From assembly GCA_019095985.1 (NCBI GenBank), contig CM032660.1, positions 39,716,499 through 39,780,498 on the forward strand: a DNA stretch of 64,000 nt, read 5' to 3'. The notes beneath the pieces were generated by a model. The model did not search any database and was not told the origin of the DNA. It worked only from the letters and a program-made list of their open reading frames with translations. Source of the DNA: Streblospio benedicti (Eukaryota > Annelida > Polychaeta > Spionida > Spionidae). Below, in pieces: positions 50,266 through 60,629 of this stretch (within the stretch, counting starts at the first letter, position 1; each line of letters begins with the position of its first letter). A program made the translations under genes and the position numbers.

Positions 50266-53255
50266 TAACTGATGTGCAGACGGATGATCTAGCGTAAGTG
50301 CATAGCAGTGAATAAGCCGAGGACAAGCTTTCTAGGTACAATTATGAGCTCTCTTTGCGGTGCCAGGGTTGTTCTTTTTTTCACAACTTAGCAAGCCATC
50401 ATGACTCAAAGTAGCCACGTTCAAGTAACGTTCACATCAGCGTTTTTGCTAGCTTTCTTTGAGGGTCTGGTACCCTGGGTGAGGTGATCATGCGTGCGGC
50501 GATACATCACTGCATTCTGACTAAAAATATCCATGATGGTCTATTTGCAAATGGTGTTACTCTGAGCCAGATAGAACATCGCTCACTGCAACGTGCGGAC
50601 AACACACTCAGAGCTCATATTGTGCGAAACAGCAAATCTGACACGACGGATTTGTACAATCAGGCGCAGCGTTGCAGCTGGCAAAATCAGATGGCACATT
50701 TACGCTGCCTGCTAAATGCTGAACAGATACCTGATAGTGACTTGCCATGGATACGGATGTACCCTTGGGCTATGTGACCACTCTCCTCTGTAAAAGCTTC
50801 TCCATAGCCTGGATGCGCGGTTTTTGCTCTCCGTTAACACAGAACACTGATGTTTGGATTGTACTATGAAGCAGGCGAAGTGCTTTAGAACATTGCGATT
50901 TCCCAGCTTCCAATCTCACACGGAAGCCATTTTGTGATGTTTACTGAGTTTTTGTACTGAAGACTCCGACTAGTAGTAGCTTCTTCCCTCTCTTTGATGT
51001 ACAAAGTACTCCCAATACCTGTGCTTTTCACAGAACCATCCGTCACAATCCACAGTTTATCCGTGGAACGAGGAAGCGTGATGCTCTTGTGTTGCTGCAC
51101 TGGCGTTGAGCTTTTGCGCCTGCTGTTTCCAGTTGGCCAAATGCACTTGTAACTCATGTAACTTGTCTTTGGAATACTGTGGTGCGGCCTTTTTCTTTGG
51201 GGGTGGAAGGACTGGTCCCATGTTTACTACTGCTTCGTGTTTTCCAAAGTAACCGTTGTAACCTTGATATTTGCATCAAACACAGAATCGTAACGACGGA
51301 GGATGTCCTGGAACTCTTTTCTGTCAGCGACGGGCAATATGCGATCAGGGTCCACGGAAACGTTATCAGAAAAATGACTATCATTTGGCTTTCTTGCTTT
51401 TGTTGACATTCGTGTCTTTGCTGACTACCTGAATACTCATTGCTTGGTACTTGGGTAGGTAGTACTTGGCAAAAAAATGTTCACCTTTACTGAGTGTGAT
51501 TGGGCGATAGACGAAGTTGACAAGTCTAATTCGACCATCAATGGCGCATTTAGGGACGGGCTGGCCACTCACTCTTCTTCAAATCAACTCTGGGCTCCAC
51601 AGCTACAACGTCGTGGTCGGATATATCCCGGGCTGGCATGTCGATCTCAAGATGATCTCCTGGCCAGATTGTTGTCGGCGTTGAAGGGGCGTAAGATGTA
51701 TGCCTGCGTGCGGCGGATACGATGCGCTAGACACCGGGATGGTGGTGCGGCTGATCATAACAAATTACCTCCTTACCCATCAATGTAATCTCGCATGACG
51801 AAGGTCTAACTGCGACATCACACGGACATGAAAGGTATGCTGCGAGGATGTCCACATCGATATCTGAGACAACAAGGGCCTCCAATTTCATGTCGATACC
51901 CAGGCCGAGCAGTGAAGACAGTCTCTCCAACAATATGAAGAGGTGTTGTGCCTCATCAGCTTGCAGTGCATTGTGAGTGGTTTTTTTTCACTTTTGACGC
52001 CAAGAAATGAGCGTAGACTTTCTTTTTACCATATTCGTTTCAGCACCAGTATCAGCGTCAATGTTGCGGGATATTTTCTGTGGAATGCTTTGAACTGCGG
52101 CGACTTCTTTGTGCTAACCTTCTTCACGGACGGTGATGATACGTCTATCGTAGCCTTAAGCTTCATAGTCTTCTTCGCTTATCGATTCATGGGACTCTGA
52201 TATGGGAACCTCCACTGTAATCTTACGTGACTTTGGTCTTTTTTTTCCTTTCTTTGTAAAAGTACCTTCTGTCGTGATCAGGCAAATATTTGCATTGGGT
52301 TAGGAAATGATCGTATGGCGCCTATTCGCTAATGATTTACATATGGGGCACTCTTATCCATGCCTGTACCTTGAGATCTTGATCCGGTCCTTGAGCAGTG
52401 AACATTACTGTACTCGTCTGGTGAATGCAGCTTGCTCAACATAGAAGGTAGGGACTGAGAAATCTCATTCTTTATGGATGCTAGTGTCCTCTGCCGTAGC
52501 TCGGTCCCGAATCGCTCCTTCACTAATAAGCGGCAACTCTGGGTTGATGAGTTGAAGCCACGTGAGTACAATCATATTCTCAACGTCGGTGTCATTTCTT
52601 CATCTTGGTAATATTGTCTCCATGATGGGTAAGTCCGCAACTGGGCGCTAGCAGATTATCTTCGACGAAAGCGGTTAACTCTTGGTATAGAGCTTCATGT
52701 CGGTTTTTCTGGTGATGATTTGATGCTAGCAAAGTCGATGAACCCGCGCTCCATTGGATTGTATGCCATAATAAAGTCTTATGGTGTCCCAAATTCCAGA
52801 GAGTGATGTGGAGTTCTTCACTATTGAGCTTCTTGAGATAATCGGTGCAAAGTTCGCTATCTGACCTAGAAATAGCTCCAAATTAGCTGCTTCAACTGCT
52901 GCACCATCTCCAGTGAAACCTCTATGTTGGGTTGTTTTCGTCTTCTTTGCCCATTTTGCACCGGCCTTAGAAAGGGGGGAGAACTTCTCCTCAAGAGACA
53001 ATATGTAGAGGATGTTGTTTTTTCCATGCCTCAAACGTTGTAATGGTCTCTTCCTCAGTTAATGCCCACTGCTTTAATGCTTTGGCTGTAGCCATCGTTG
53101 GTTTCTTGTACTATACTTAGTAGATGTTACCTCTCTCCACACTGTGGTCGAAGTTAACCGTGACACAGCAAAATCAAAGACTTATTCCAAGGTAAGTTTC
53201 GAAGTTTTGTGAGTTGCTTCTTTCTTCAAAGCTTCGTCAAACACCGCTGCCACCA

Positions 53256-53471
53256 CGCCAGTGGTAATGCTGGTCCAATAGTGGGAGGATAACGTAAGTA
53301 AGTTCAAAACCTTTATTATAAGACCACAAACAGCCCGTAGGCACTATGAGTGCAGAACCAAGAACAAGAATGAAACAGGAGGACAAATACAATACATTAC
53401 AATACTTATTAAGAAGGAAATGTAGTACTACTATACAACATATTTATACACAGCAAAAGTATGCAATCTCG
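53256..53471 (-). repeat. 5' LTR of the Ty3/gypsy-like element
   Basis: A 216-bp direct repeat, partner of 48204-48419. On the minus strand it lies upstream of the gag-like part. Confidence 0.85.
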
Positions 53472-53729
53472 ACTTAAATCCTTTTAGTGATAGAAAAGCA
53501 CATAACATTATATTTACGCATAAAAGATCCATGTAAAGTACCCATACGTTTGGACGGCCGGGGGAAACCCACTAAATGGCAGAAACTAAAAATCGTCAAA
53601 TGTTAAGATTCAGCTCAAATTCAATAAAAAAATATAGCACAATTGCCTGACTACATTTGGTCTCTGGTGGTAAAAATAGGTGGGAAGTATTATCAAGTTA
53701 ATGAGGGTGGAAAGCAATACAATTACAAT

Positions 53730-53880
53730 TCTATTCTCACTTTTTTGTCAAGCAAGCTCCTGCCACTGTATTGACATAGCTGAAGAGACATCTTCCATTT
53801 TTACTATATCAAGTGGCCCTGACGGGACTCGAACTCACGACCCCAAGGTTGTGAGACCAGAATGATACAATTTCATATAA
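53730..53880 (-). mobile_element. tRNA-derived SINE
   Basis: The minus strand reads GTCGTGAGTTCGAGTCCCGT, an RNA polymerase III B-box of the GGTTCGANTCC type, preceded by CTGGTCTCACAACCTTGGG. The rest of the repeat (GGAAGATGTCTC, AGGAGCTTGCTTGAC) is shared with 42235-42371. It does not fold as a tRNA gene: no acceptor stem or anticodon arm could be traced, so this is a SINE rather than a tRNA. Confidence 0.6.
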
Positions 53881-54417
53881 TACAATGACAGCTTTCAAAT
53901 AGTTATGCGTCGGTTTCAGGTGGAGATCTAGTGTTAATCATTACATGCTAATAGTTACGTCATACATTTGTTTATTGGGGAAATAATCAATGCTTGTCCT
54001 TTAAACAGTTTCTAGAAGGTATTTTTCTGAAATGAAAATCTTATTTTATCGCTCATATTTTGTATCTCTTACATTCCCTTAGACAAATTGACTGCACTAT
54101 CATGTTTATCAATTACGTGACTAAGCATATGAAATTAAATAAAACATGAATGCTTGGCCAAATACCTATGTCAAACAATAGTGTTTTTCTTATTTCATAT
54201 TAAAAGTTCGGGGTGTTTACAATGTCTGGTCTACTAAACTTTAGTAGAATATTCAGGATTCAGACAACCAATATATAAATTCACTGTGCCGACACTATGA
54301 TCGTAATACGCATTAGGATTGATCATAAATAACATAAGCTCTACAGAGCTTTTAAAACCGACAATACAAACATATACAATTACACATTATACACTAAAAT
54401 AAATTTATATAGATAAG

Positions 54418-55072
54418 TTATTTACAAAATGAACATTTACAACTATCACCTTCCCACTTTCCAATAACACCCCTAAACTCATTTAATGACATTGACACTC
54501 TAAAATCATTTGGAAGTTCGTTCCAAATTTTTGGCGCAGCATAACGCAGTGAGTGCAAGCTATACTTTGTTGTTCTTATTCTTGGCACTTCTAATAAATT
54601 TTTGTATCTAAAAGTGTATTTTATGTTTTTAACATTGACCATATCGTGTAAATAAATAGGTGATTGTTTATTAATAATTTTAAAAACCTGTATGGCAAGA
54701 TAACGCATCCTTTTAATTTTAAGTGAAGGCATTTTTAGATTTTTCTAACAGTTTTTCATAACTACTATTTTCATCTTTATATATAAAACGTAGCGCTCTC
54801 TTTTGTATAGATTCAAGCTTTTTTTGTATTGTTCTCACCACACAAATGCCAAACTAAAGGACAGTAATTTAAATTTGATAAAATAAAAGAGTAGCAAATA
54901 GTTAATTTACCAAGTCTATTCAAATGACCACAAATTCTTTTCAAGACATTTAACTACATTGAAGCCTTTTTACAGATACCAGAAATGTGAGAATTAAAAT
55001 TTAACATGAAGTCACAAGTAACACCTAGAAGTTTAATAACTTGCTCATCACATTTTACTATATTGCCAGAGC
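54418..55072 (-). mobile_element. CR1/L2-like LINE, 5'-truncated C-terminal end
   Basis: The minus strand encodes the end of a non-LTR reverse transcriptase. First comes decayed text (VIKLLGVTCDFMLNFNSHIS ... NYCPLVWH ... ESIQKRALRFIYKDENSSYE, spread over frames). Then follows a clean frame at 54732-54418: MRYLAIQVFKIINKQSPIYL, FRYKNLLEVPRIRTTKY, SLHSLRYAAPKIWNELPNDF and a Cys-rich end (CKCSFCK). The RYAAPKIWNELP phrase is typical of these LINE tails. Truncation at about 55072 abuts the end of the TTAA MITE. Confidence 0.8.
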
Positions 55073-56296
55073 GAAGCCTAATACATTTTCATCAATTAGG
55101 GAAAAAATTCTCATAGTCATGATTTTTACATCACTCATTTACAAACAATAGCCCCACCACATAAACAATTTTATTTTTCAAAAAAAAATTTTTTAAATAT
55201 TTTTTAAACAGAAAAAGTTCAGAAAAATAGGCATATTTTTAGGTACATAAATTGAAACAGTCAGTCACATGTCACTTCTGTAAATTCTGTGGTTCTATCT
55301 TAGATTATTTATCACGTCGCCCCAGCCTTTTTTTTTCATTTTAGACCTTGTATTCAAGCAATTGATGAAAATTTTTTAACATCCATATTTGAGAATGTGT
55401 TTTCTTCTGTCATGAACGATATTACAATAGGTACAAGATTTTACCAAGTTTATGCCATAATCCAATGTTGTCAATCCATTTTTAAAGTGTTGACACAACA
55501 AAGATGTTTATTCCATTGATGGGATGATAACTGTATCTACCACTCTCTTTATAAAATGTTAATTCAACAGAAAACTATTTATGCAATTTCTTGAAATCTT
55601 CAAATATTATGAAATTAATACACAGTAATACTGGCTGAAATGCTGAAAGAAGGTCCGAGGTACAGTGAAACCTGTCTATGTAGGCACCTTTATATTTAGG
55701 AGACCCGTATTGTATGGACACATTTTAAATTTCTCTTCTCCAATTACTTCAATGCCATATTAAAAAACCTCTCTGTTCAGGACATCTGCCTTACATGGAC
55801 AATTTTCATTTTTACAAAGGTATCCACATGGGATAGGTTCTACTGTATTTCATTGTACTACTTTCATGGCTTTAATAATCCCCCAGACTATGTCACTTGA
55901 ATAATACAGAAAAACCACAACAAGAGTGCAGTGAGGCATTAGTAAAGTCTAATGGGAGGCTACCAACATTTCTATGAATCACATATTGGTTTGTCTGATG
56001 ATCTGTTGTTTGATAATTATCATCCTCCAATTTTTATTGCTCTTTACATACTAAACAAAGTTAAAGATATGTGCTTGTTCCTTGAATCAACTTATCATGA
56101 TGATATATGATTTTGTTATATTTTTGATCAGTGTGATGTGATGTTTTCTGGAGCCTAACAAAAGTAGTCCAAATCTCCTTCATGAATATTCACACACATA
56201 ATGAACTACTAATGAGCTGTGGAAAGGCCATTTTGTAATATCTGTCATAAAAGCTAGAATCATATTTGAAATTACTGGTTTTGCATTAAAAGGATA
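55073..56296. mobile_element. TTAA MITE, third copy, truncated, inverted orientation
   Basis: Begins GAAGCCTAATACATTTTC (the right end of the family, reversed) and follows the consensus of 30055-31566 in reverse through the CTCTGTTCAGGACATCTGCC segment to TTGCATTAAAAGGATA. The last part of the other end and its inverted repeat are missing. Confidence 0.8.
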
Positions 56297-57420
56297 CACT
56301 CTCTACGAGAGGTCTAGTGGGTTTTTTTTCAAATTTATTTGTGGGTAATATTTTTTTATAATTGTATTGATTTTTTTTCTAATTTATTTGTGTTAATACT
56401 ATTTTGTATGATTGTATTTTATAATTTATTTTGATATTTGTGATGCAACAATGTTATAATATTATGAAAATTTTATTTTTATATATTTTCTATGAATCTT
56501 GTTTGAAATGTGACTGTATCCAGCTAAAGCATGAGTACAGAAGAACCACTTTTTAAAGACAAGTACAGAAGAACCACTTTTTATAGAAAAAAATATTACA
56601 TATAAAAATTACGAAATATAATGAGCCTCTTGTAGAGAGTGCTGTTAACCTGTTAACATGGGAGAGATAGGCGACTTTTTACGTGCACTTTTTTACGCAC
56701 TGAAAAATCATTCGGTGACATTTTGCGACTTCATATGTTTTTGGTTGCCGGACTGTTATTGTGCGGATTTAACTGTCTCACATGCTTTTAATGCTGTTTA
56801 ATTGAAAGAAACTTTCAGTATGCACAGAACACGTCATAATGCTTCACTACAAGCATTGAAACGGCCACTGAGCAAAAAAACCTTTAAAAGGAGTTTCCAT
56901 GTTCTCAGCAGTTTGTTGACAAATTTAGGCAAATGGAAGAAACTGAAATTATTTATTATTTTGTTGGTTTTAATTTTAAATGGATTCAATAGCACTTAAA
57001 TTTGTCAATTAACATTTGTCAATAAAACCTTTCTTTGTTTTGCAAGTTTCATGTGATACACTTGGCGACTTTTCTTTTTCCTCAAAACCAAAAGTATGAC
57101 CCCCAATGGTCTTCAATTTGAAAGTATGACCCCCCCATGACTTCAATTTTGAATGTATGACCCCCCCCCCCCCATATCTACCTGAACCCCCCACCCCCTG
57201 CAAATTGTAAATGACCAAGCCCTTATCTGGTATATGTTGTTATATCTTGTTTAATCTGTTTTTTAACTTATTCTATCATTGTTTTTTTATGAATTATGTG
57301 CTGGAAGTCAAGTGATCATGTTTTTTAGGACCGCATTGTAGATAAGCTAGTCTAAGGTGTTTGTACACTTTCATGTGAGATCTAAGCAACAATAGTTACA
57401 ATCGTGAGCTGTGATTATAT
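56297..57420. repeat. Repeat-rich, no gene; second copy of the 49940-50265 repeat at 56640-56886
   Basis: AACATGGGAGAGATAGGC and TATGCACAGAACACGTCATA correspond in order to the repeat inside the LTR element. Nearby CAGAAGAACCACTTTTT is repeated twice (about 56539 and 56566). GTATGACCCCC phrases occur at 57085-57165. Confidence 0.5.
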
Positions 57421-57515
57421 GTGATATTATATTATATTATATTACAATCTTTCTTTAAAATTTGATTGTTCTGTTTTCCTGAATAAAACTAATCTCATCT
57501 CATCTAATCATTTAG
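57421..57515 (+). mobile_element. Probable LINE or SINE 3' tail
   Basis: ATTATATTATATTATATT, then a CCTGAATAAAACTAATCTCA end with a short CTCAT repeat, as at the 3' ends of many invertebrate non-LTR elements. Confidence 0.35.
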
Positions 57516-58439
57516 CCGTTTGATTCCAGTCTAAACTCAACACCAAGATATAACATATCTTCTGGATGTCAAAATATCTTACTGGTACCATCATCATCAT
57601 GAACAAACCTCCATGAACAGCTAGGACTGGGTGCCGTCCACGCATGATTCCTCTGATACCACAACATGCCTTTGTTCTTTCTCTATATCATGTATATAAA
57701 CGGGCTGTATAAAGTACGGTCAGCGCATTCATTGTTCTAATAATTTTATAATGCTGTTTATGTCTTTGATGGTGATATCTGTTTGAAGTTCATTGAAATC
57801 TTTTTGAAGTATATCAATCCATGTTGACATCTAATGCGATCTTCAGTATTATCGTAAATATTTACTTTAAATTGAAAAATAAACTATTAATAATCAATAA
57901 TAATGCAACATCTAATATGTAATCAGCAAAATATTCACAACGGCATCAGTATGATGGTAACACGCATTACGATCATAGTGTCGGCACAGTGGTAATTACC
58001 ATATACTTTTTTTGATACATGATTGGTCGGTATTTCCCATACTTTGCTCTAATATTGACACCTGCTGATTCATATTCAGCCTTACTCAACTAAGCCCTAA
58101 GTAACATTCTTGTAAAAAATACAGCCATGATTAAGACTAGAGATCTAAGTATGGTAAAGTTGACGAATACAATGTTGTTACATAGCAAAGAGGAACTTCT
58201 CATCGTCTGCAAAGGGATAAATATTAAGATTAAGACGATTAGCCGCCTTGTGGTCTGATTAACACAATCAAATAATAGTGGATTCATATTGATTTGTTGG
58301 ATTGCATTATCATATCAATATGACTTATGTTAAGCCCATCACAAACGCCACGGCGAGGGTCAATATCGACATCTTTCAGTGTGAGTGATTTGGAATGGGG
58401 AATGCAAGGCGATGGCCCTTTCAACAAAGTTCCATATGT

Positions 58440-58639
58440 CGAAGGCAAACCCCCAAAAAATTTTATTTTTCCATGTAAAATATTAGCCCCTTTGAGTTTT
58501 TTTAAAAATTTTTTGGGGGCCGGGGGCTGAAAAACTCGGGGTTTTACTTCAAAAATACTAGAATTAAAAACGCTTGAGGGGGCTGTAATTTTAAAAGTTT
58601 TTTAAAGAATTTTTCGTAAAAATTGAACAACATTTTAAG
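58440..58639. other. Low-quality contig end
   Basis: Doubled and stretched homopolymers (CCCCCAAAAAATTTTATTTTT, TTTTTTTAAAAATTTTTTGG in pieces) directly before the gap, like the degraded end at 47010-47506. Frames here should not be trusted. Confidence 0.6.
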
Positions 58640-58739
58640 NNNNNNNNNNNNNNNNNNNNNNNNNNNNNNNNNNNNNNNNNNNNNNNNNNNNNNNNNNNNN
58701 NNNNNNNNNNNNNNNNNNNNNNNNNNNNNNNNNNNNNNN
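58640..58739. other. Assembly gap (100 N)
   Basis: Exactly 100 N. The sequence to its right starts in the middle of the intron copy also found at 45725. Confidence 0.98.
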
Positions 58740-59031
58740 GAAGATAAATGTCCAACTGTCAGACTGAGGAATGATGGGGGGCGTTTAAATTTTTACAATA
58801 AAGTAAATTTAATGCACCATGAAGTATCTTGTGTTTCATTTGAATATCTAGTAGTTTATGGAACAAGCAGCTAAATACACATTTTTTTGTAATATGCATG
58901 ACTGAGATGCATGATAAGCAGCAAAGAGCAATCTTTTCTAAGATGTTTTATGAATATAGTGACTGTTATTTATATCACATTAAGAAAATCAAGAAGTGGA
59001 CTTATGCATGTACTTCAAAACTTGAACTTAC

Positions 59032-59539
59032 TGTACTCGTCTTGATCTGGTACACTCATCTCTAGTAATGACCGCTTAGGTGCCACACCTGCTCCACCTG
59101 ATGCCACACTGGCTGCATCATGTTCTTCTGTAATGGAACGAACACTGGGAGTTATAGAAACTCGCCTTCTGTTCCGTATGTTATGCACTCTATACAATTG
59201 ATCACTCGACAGTACAGGCTTAGCAATAAAGTGATTTTGAAAATATTCATCTTCATGCTTGTTAATTTCGTCAGAAATTGATTCGCTATCATTCATTTGG
59301 TTGTCCTCATTAGACACATTCCGATTGTTCTTCAGATAGCCAAAGTGATGCTTCTTATGATGTTTCTTCTTCTTCTTTCCTTTATGAACAGACGATGATG
59401 ATGAAGTCGACTCTCCTACTTTCCCTTGATTCTTACCAGTACAAATATTGCCCATTACAAATAGCCAGATATGGGTAATCTTCATTATCTTTATCCCAGC
59501 ACATGCCAAAATCTTTCTAATAAAACATATCTCATACAC
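59032..59539 (-). CDS. Gene C, penultimate coding exon (second copy, intact frame)
   Basis: Nearly identical to 46015-46522 but with an unbroken frame through VHKGKKKKKHHKKHHFGYLK, NHFIAKPVLSSDQLYRVHNI, RNRRRVSITPSVRSI, VASGGAGVAPKRSLLEMS and VPDQDEYS. The donor A|GTAAGT is at 59031-59030. The matching last exon (seen at 45514-45384) would fall in the gap. The 5' limit of the exon is not certain: TTATTTTTCTAAAG near 59550 is a possible acceptor, but a start nearer 59450 is also possible. No further upstream exon was found to 64000. The family is not recognised. Confidence 0.55.
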
Positions 59540-60544
59540 ATGCGTTCAGTCTTTAGAAAAATAATCCAGGTGCAAGAAACATTAAGATTATGTAAACCAC
59601 TGATCCACTGGAACTGCAGATATGTAATGTTGGCTATATGATATGAACTGGAAATTGCATTGGAGTCTAAGTGGTGTTCAATGGGTATTGCTAATACACC
59701 GTATTCCCCACGAACCCATTGAACGTATTCCCTTTACAAATGTGTTAAACTGGGGACGCTACTATCCACTTTATCCTTATTTGGCTTTTCTTTGGAGTTG
59801 GTGAGCGGTTGTCTACAGATTTCATGTAGACTCGTGCACACAAATGCAATCCCAGTCCATTGATTTTTAGCATTAACAGTACCAATTTCTACCTGGCTTC
59901 TTTACTGAGTCTTTTTATATCCTTTATAATAAAAAAGCGCTTCCTATTCGTGTGTAGAGTTACGTCATTTAGTAATGAATATAATTTTTCTAATAAACTA
60001 ATACTTAGAAAAGTATTACTTTTCTTTAAAATTGTTGTTAATGTTTACAAATGATTCTTGGAAATATGTTACATTTACGCCATGCGTATAAATAAAGAAC
60101 GTCATTATCGTGGTGTACACTTACAGTGCTGCACAGTCTCATAGCACCACTTAATTATAATCCTATTATGAAATAAGAATAAAATGAAATATTGCCGGTA
60201 ATACACGAAGTCCAGGCCGCCGGGAAGGACCTCCTACGATAATACGTAAGAACCACACTGATAGCTCAGAAGTATTTAATTTGCATATGTACGTTGCACA
60301 AAAACTCACCCAAAATCCATTACATACACATGTACATTAAACGCTATCTAGATCTATAATACAAAAAACTATCTCAATTTGTTACAAGGGGAGCGAGCCC
60401 GACGTTGTATGCCCCACTACCGATGACACCGTGGGGATGACACGTCCCGATCCTGGAGTACATACGTATTGTGTGATAAATATATTTCCATGCTGTCTCC
60501 ATTCCCAGCTGTACTCTCAATCGACAGTGCAAACCGTATATGTG
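59540..60544. other. Intron or 5' flank of gene C, no gene recognised
   Basis: Non-coding by inspection; matches 46523-47390. Plus-strand frames here, for example 59860-60054, have no recognisable protein features. Confidence 0.5.
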
Positions 60545-60603
<59 letters not shown>

Positions 60604-60629
60604 TTGTTGTTGTTGTTTTTGTTGTTTTT
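60545..60629. repeat. (TTG)n microsatellite
   Basis: About 19 clean TTG units followed by degenerate ones. The G/T-only stretch before the gap at 47507 is the poorly read equivalent. Confidence 0.95.

Larger units (their letters stand above)
48204..53471 (-). mobile_element. Ty3/gypsy-like LTR retrotransposon (fossil)
   Basis: Two direct repeats of 216 bp (48204-48419 and 53256-53471) bound an interior read on the minus strand. Parts in order from the 5' LTR: gag-like (about 53100-52330), protease/reverse-transcriptase region (about 52200-51200), RNase H-like with WIVTDGS (about 51150-50890), integrase (about 49770-49130) and an acidic C-terminal piece (about 48906-48529). The LTRs differ at about 2 of 216 positions, so the insertion is young. 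The interior is broken many times and an unrelated repeat sits in it (about 49940-50265), so it is not functional. No clear target-site duplication was found. The family is judged from gag and integrase resemblance to marine-invertebrate gypsy-like elements. Confidence 0.8.
54282..57991. repeat. 29-bp inverted repeat pair 3.7 kb apart
   Basis: CACTGTGCCGACACTATGAT continuing CGTAATACG at 54282-54310 has its reverse complement, 28 of 29 bases, at 57963-57991. Between the arms lie the LINE tail and the truncated TTAA MITE. No matching target-site duplication is evident next to the arms. Confidence 0.5.

Noticed and set aside
50484-50777. Plus-strand frame of 97 codons
   Set aside because: Lies antisense to the pol region of the LTR retrotransposon; treated as a shadow.
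53815-53865. Possible tRNA gene
   Set aside because: Only a B-box-like segment is present; no acceptor stem, D-arm or anticodon arm could be traced. Called as a SINE.
54418-54732. Independent host gene of 104 codons
   Set aside because: The RYAAPKIWNELP phrase and decayed upstream text show it is the C-terminal tail of a LINE reverse transcriptase.
58327-58530. Plus-strand frame starting MLSPSQTPRRGSIS
   Set aside because: The first 35 residues look protein-like, but the frame runs into low-quality contig-end sequence and the minus strand is equally ambiguous; not supportable as a gene.
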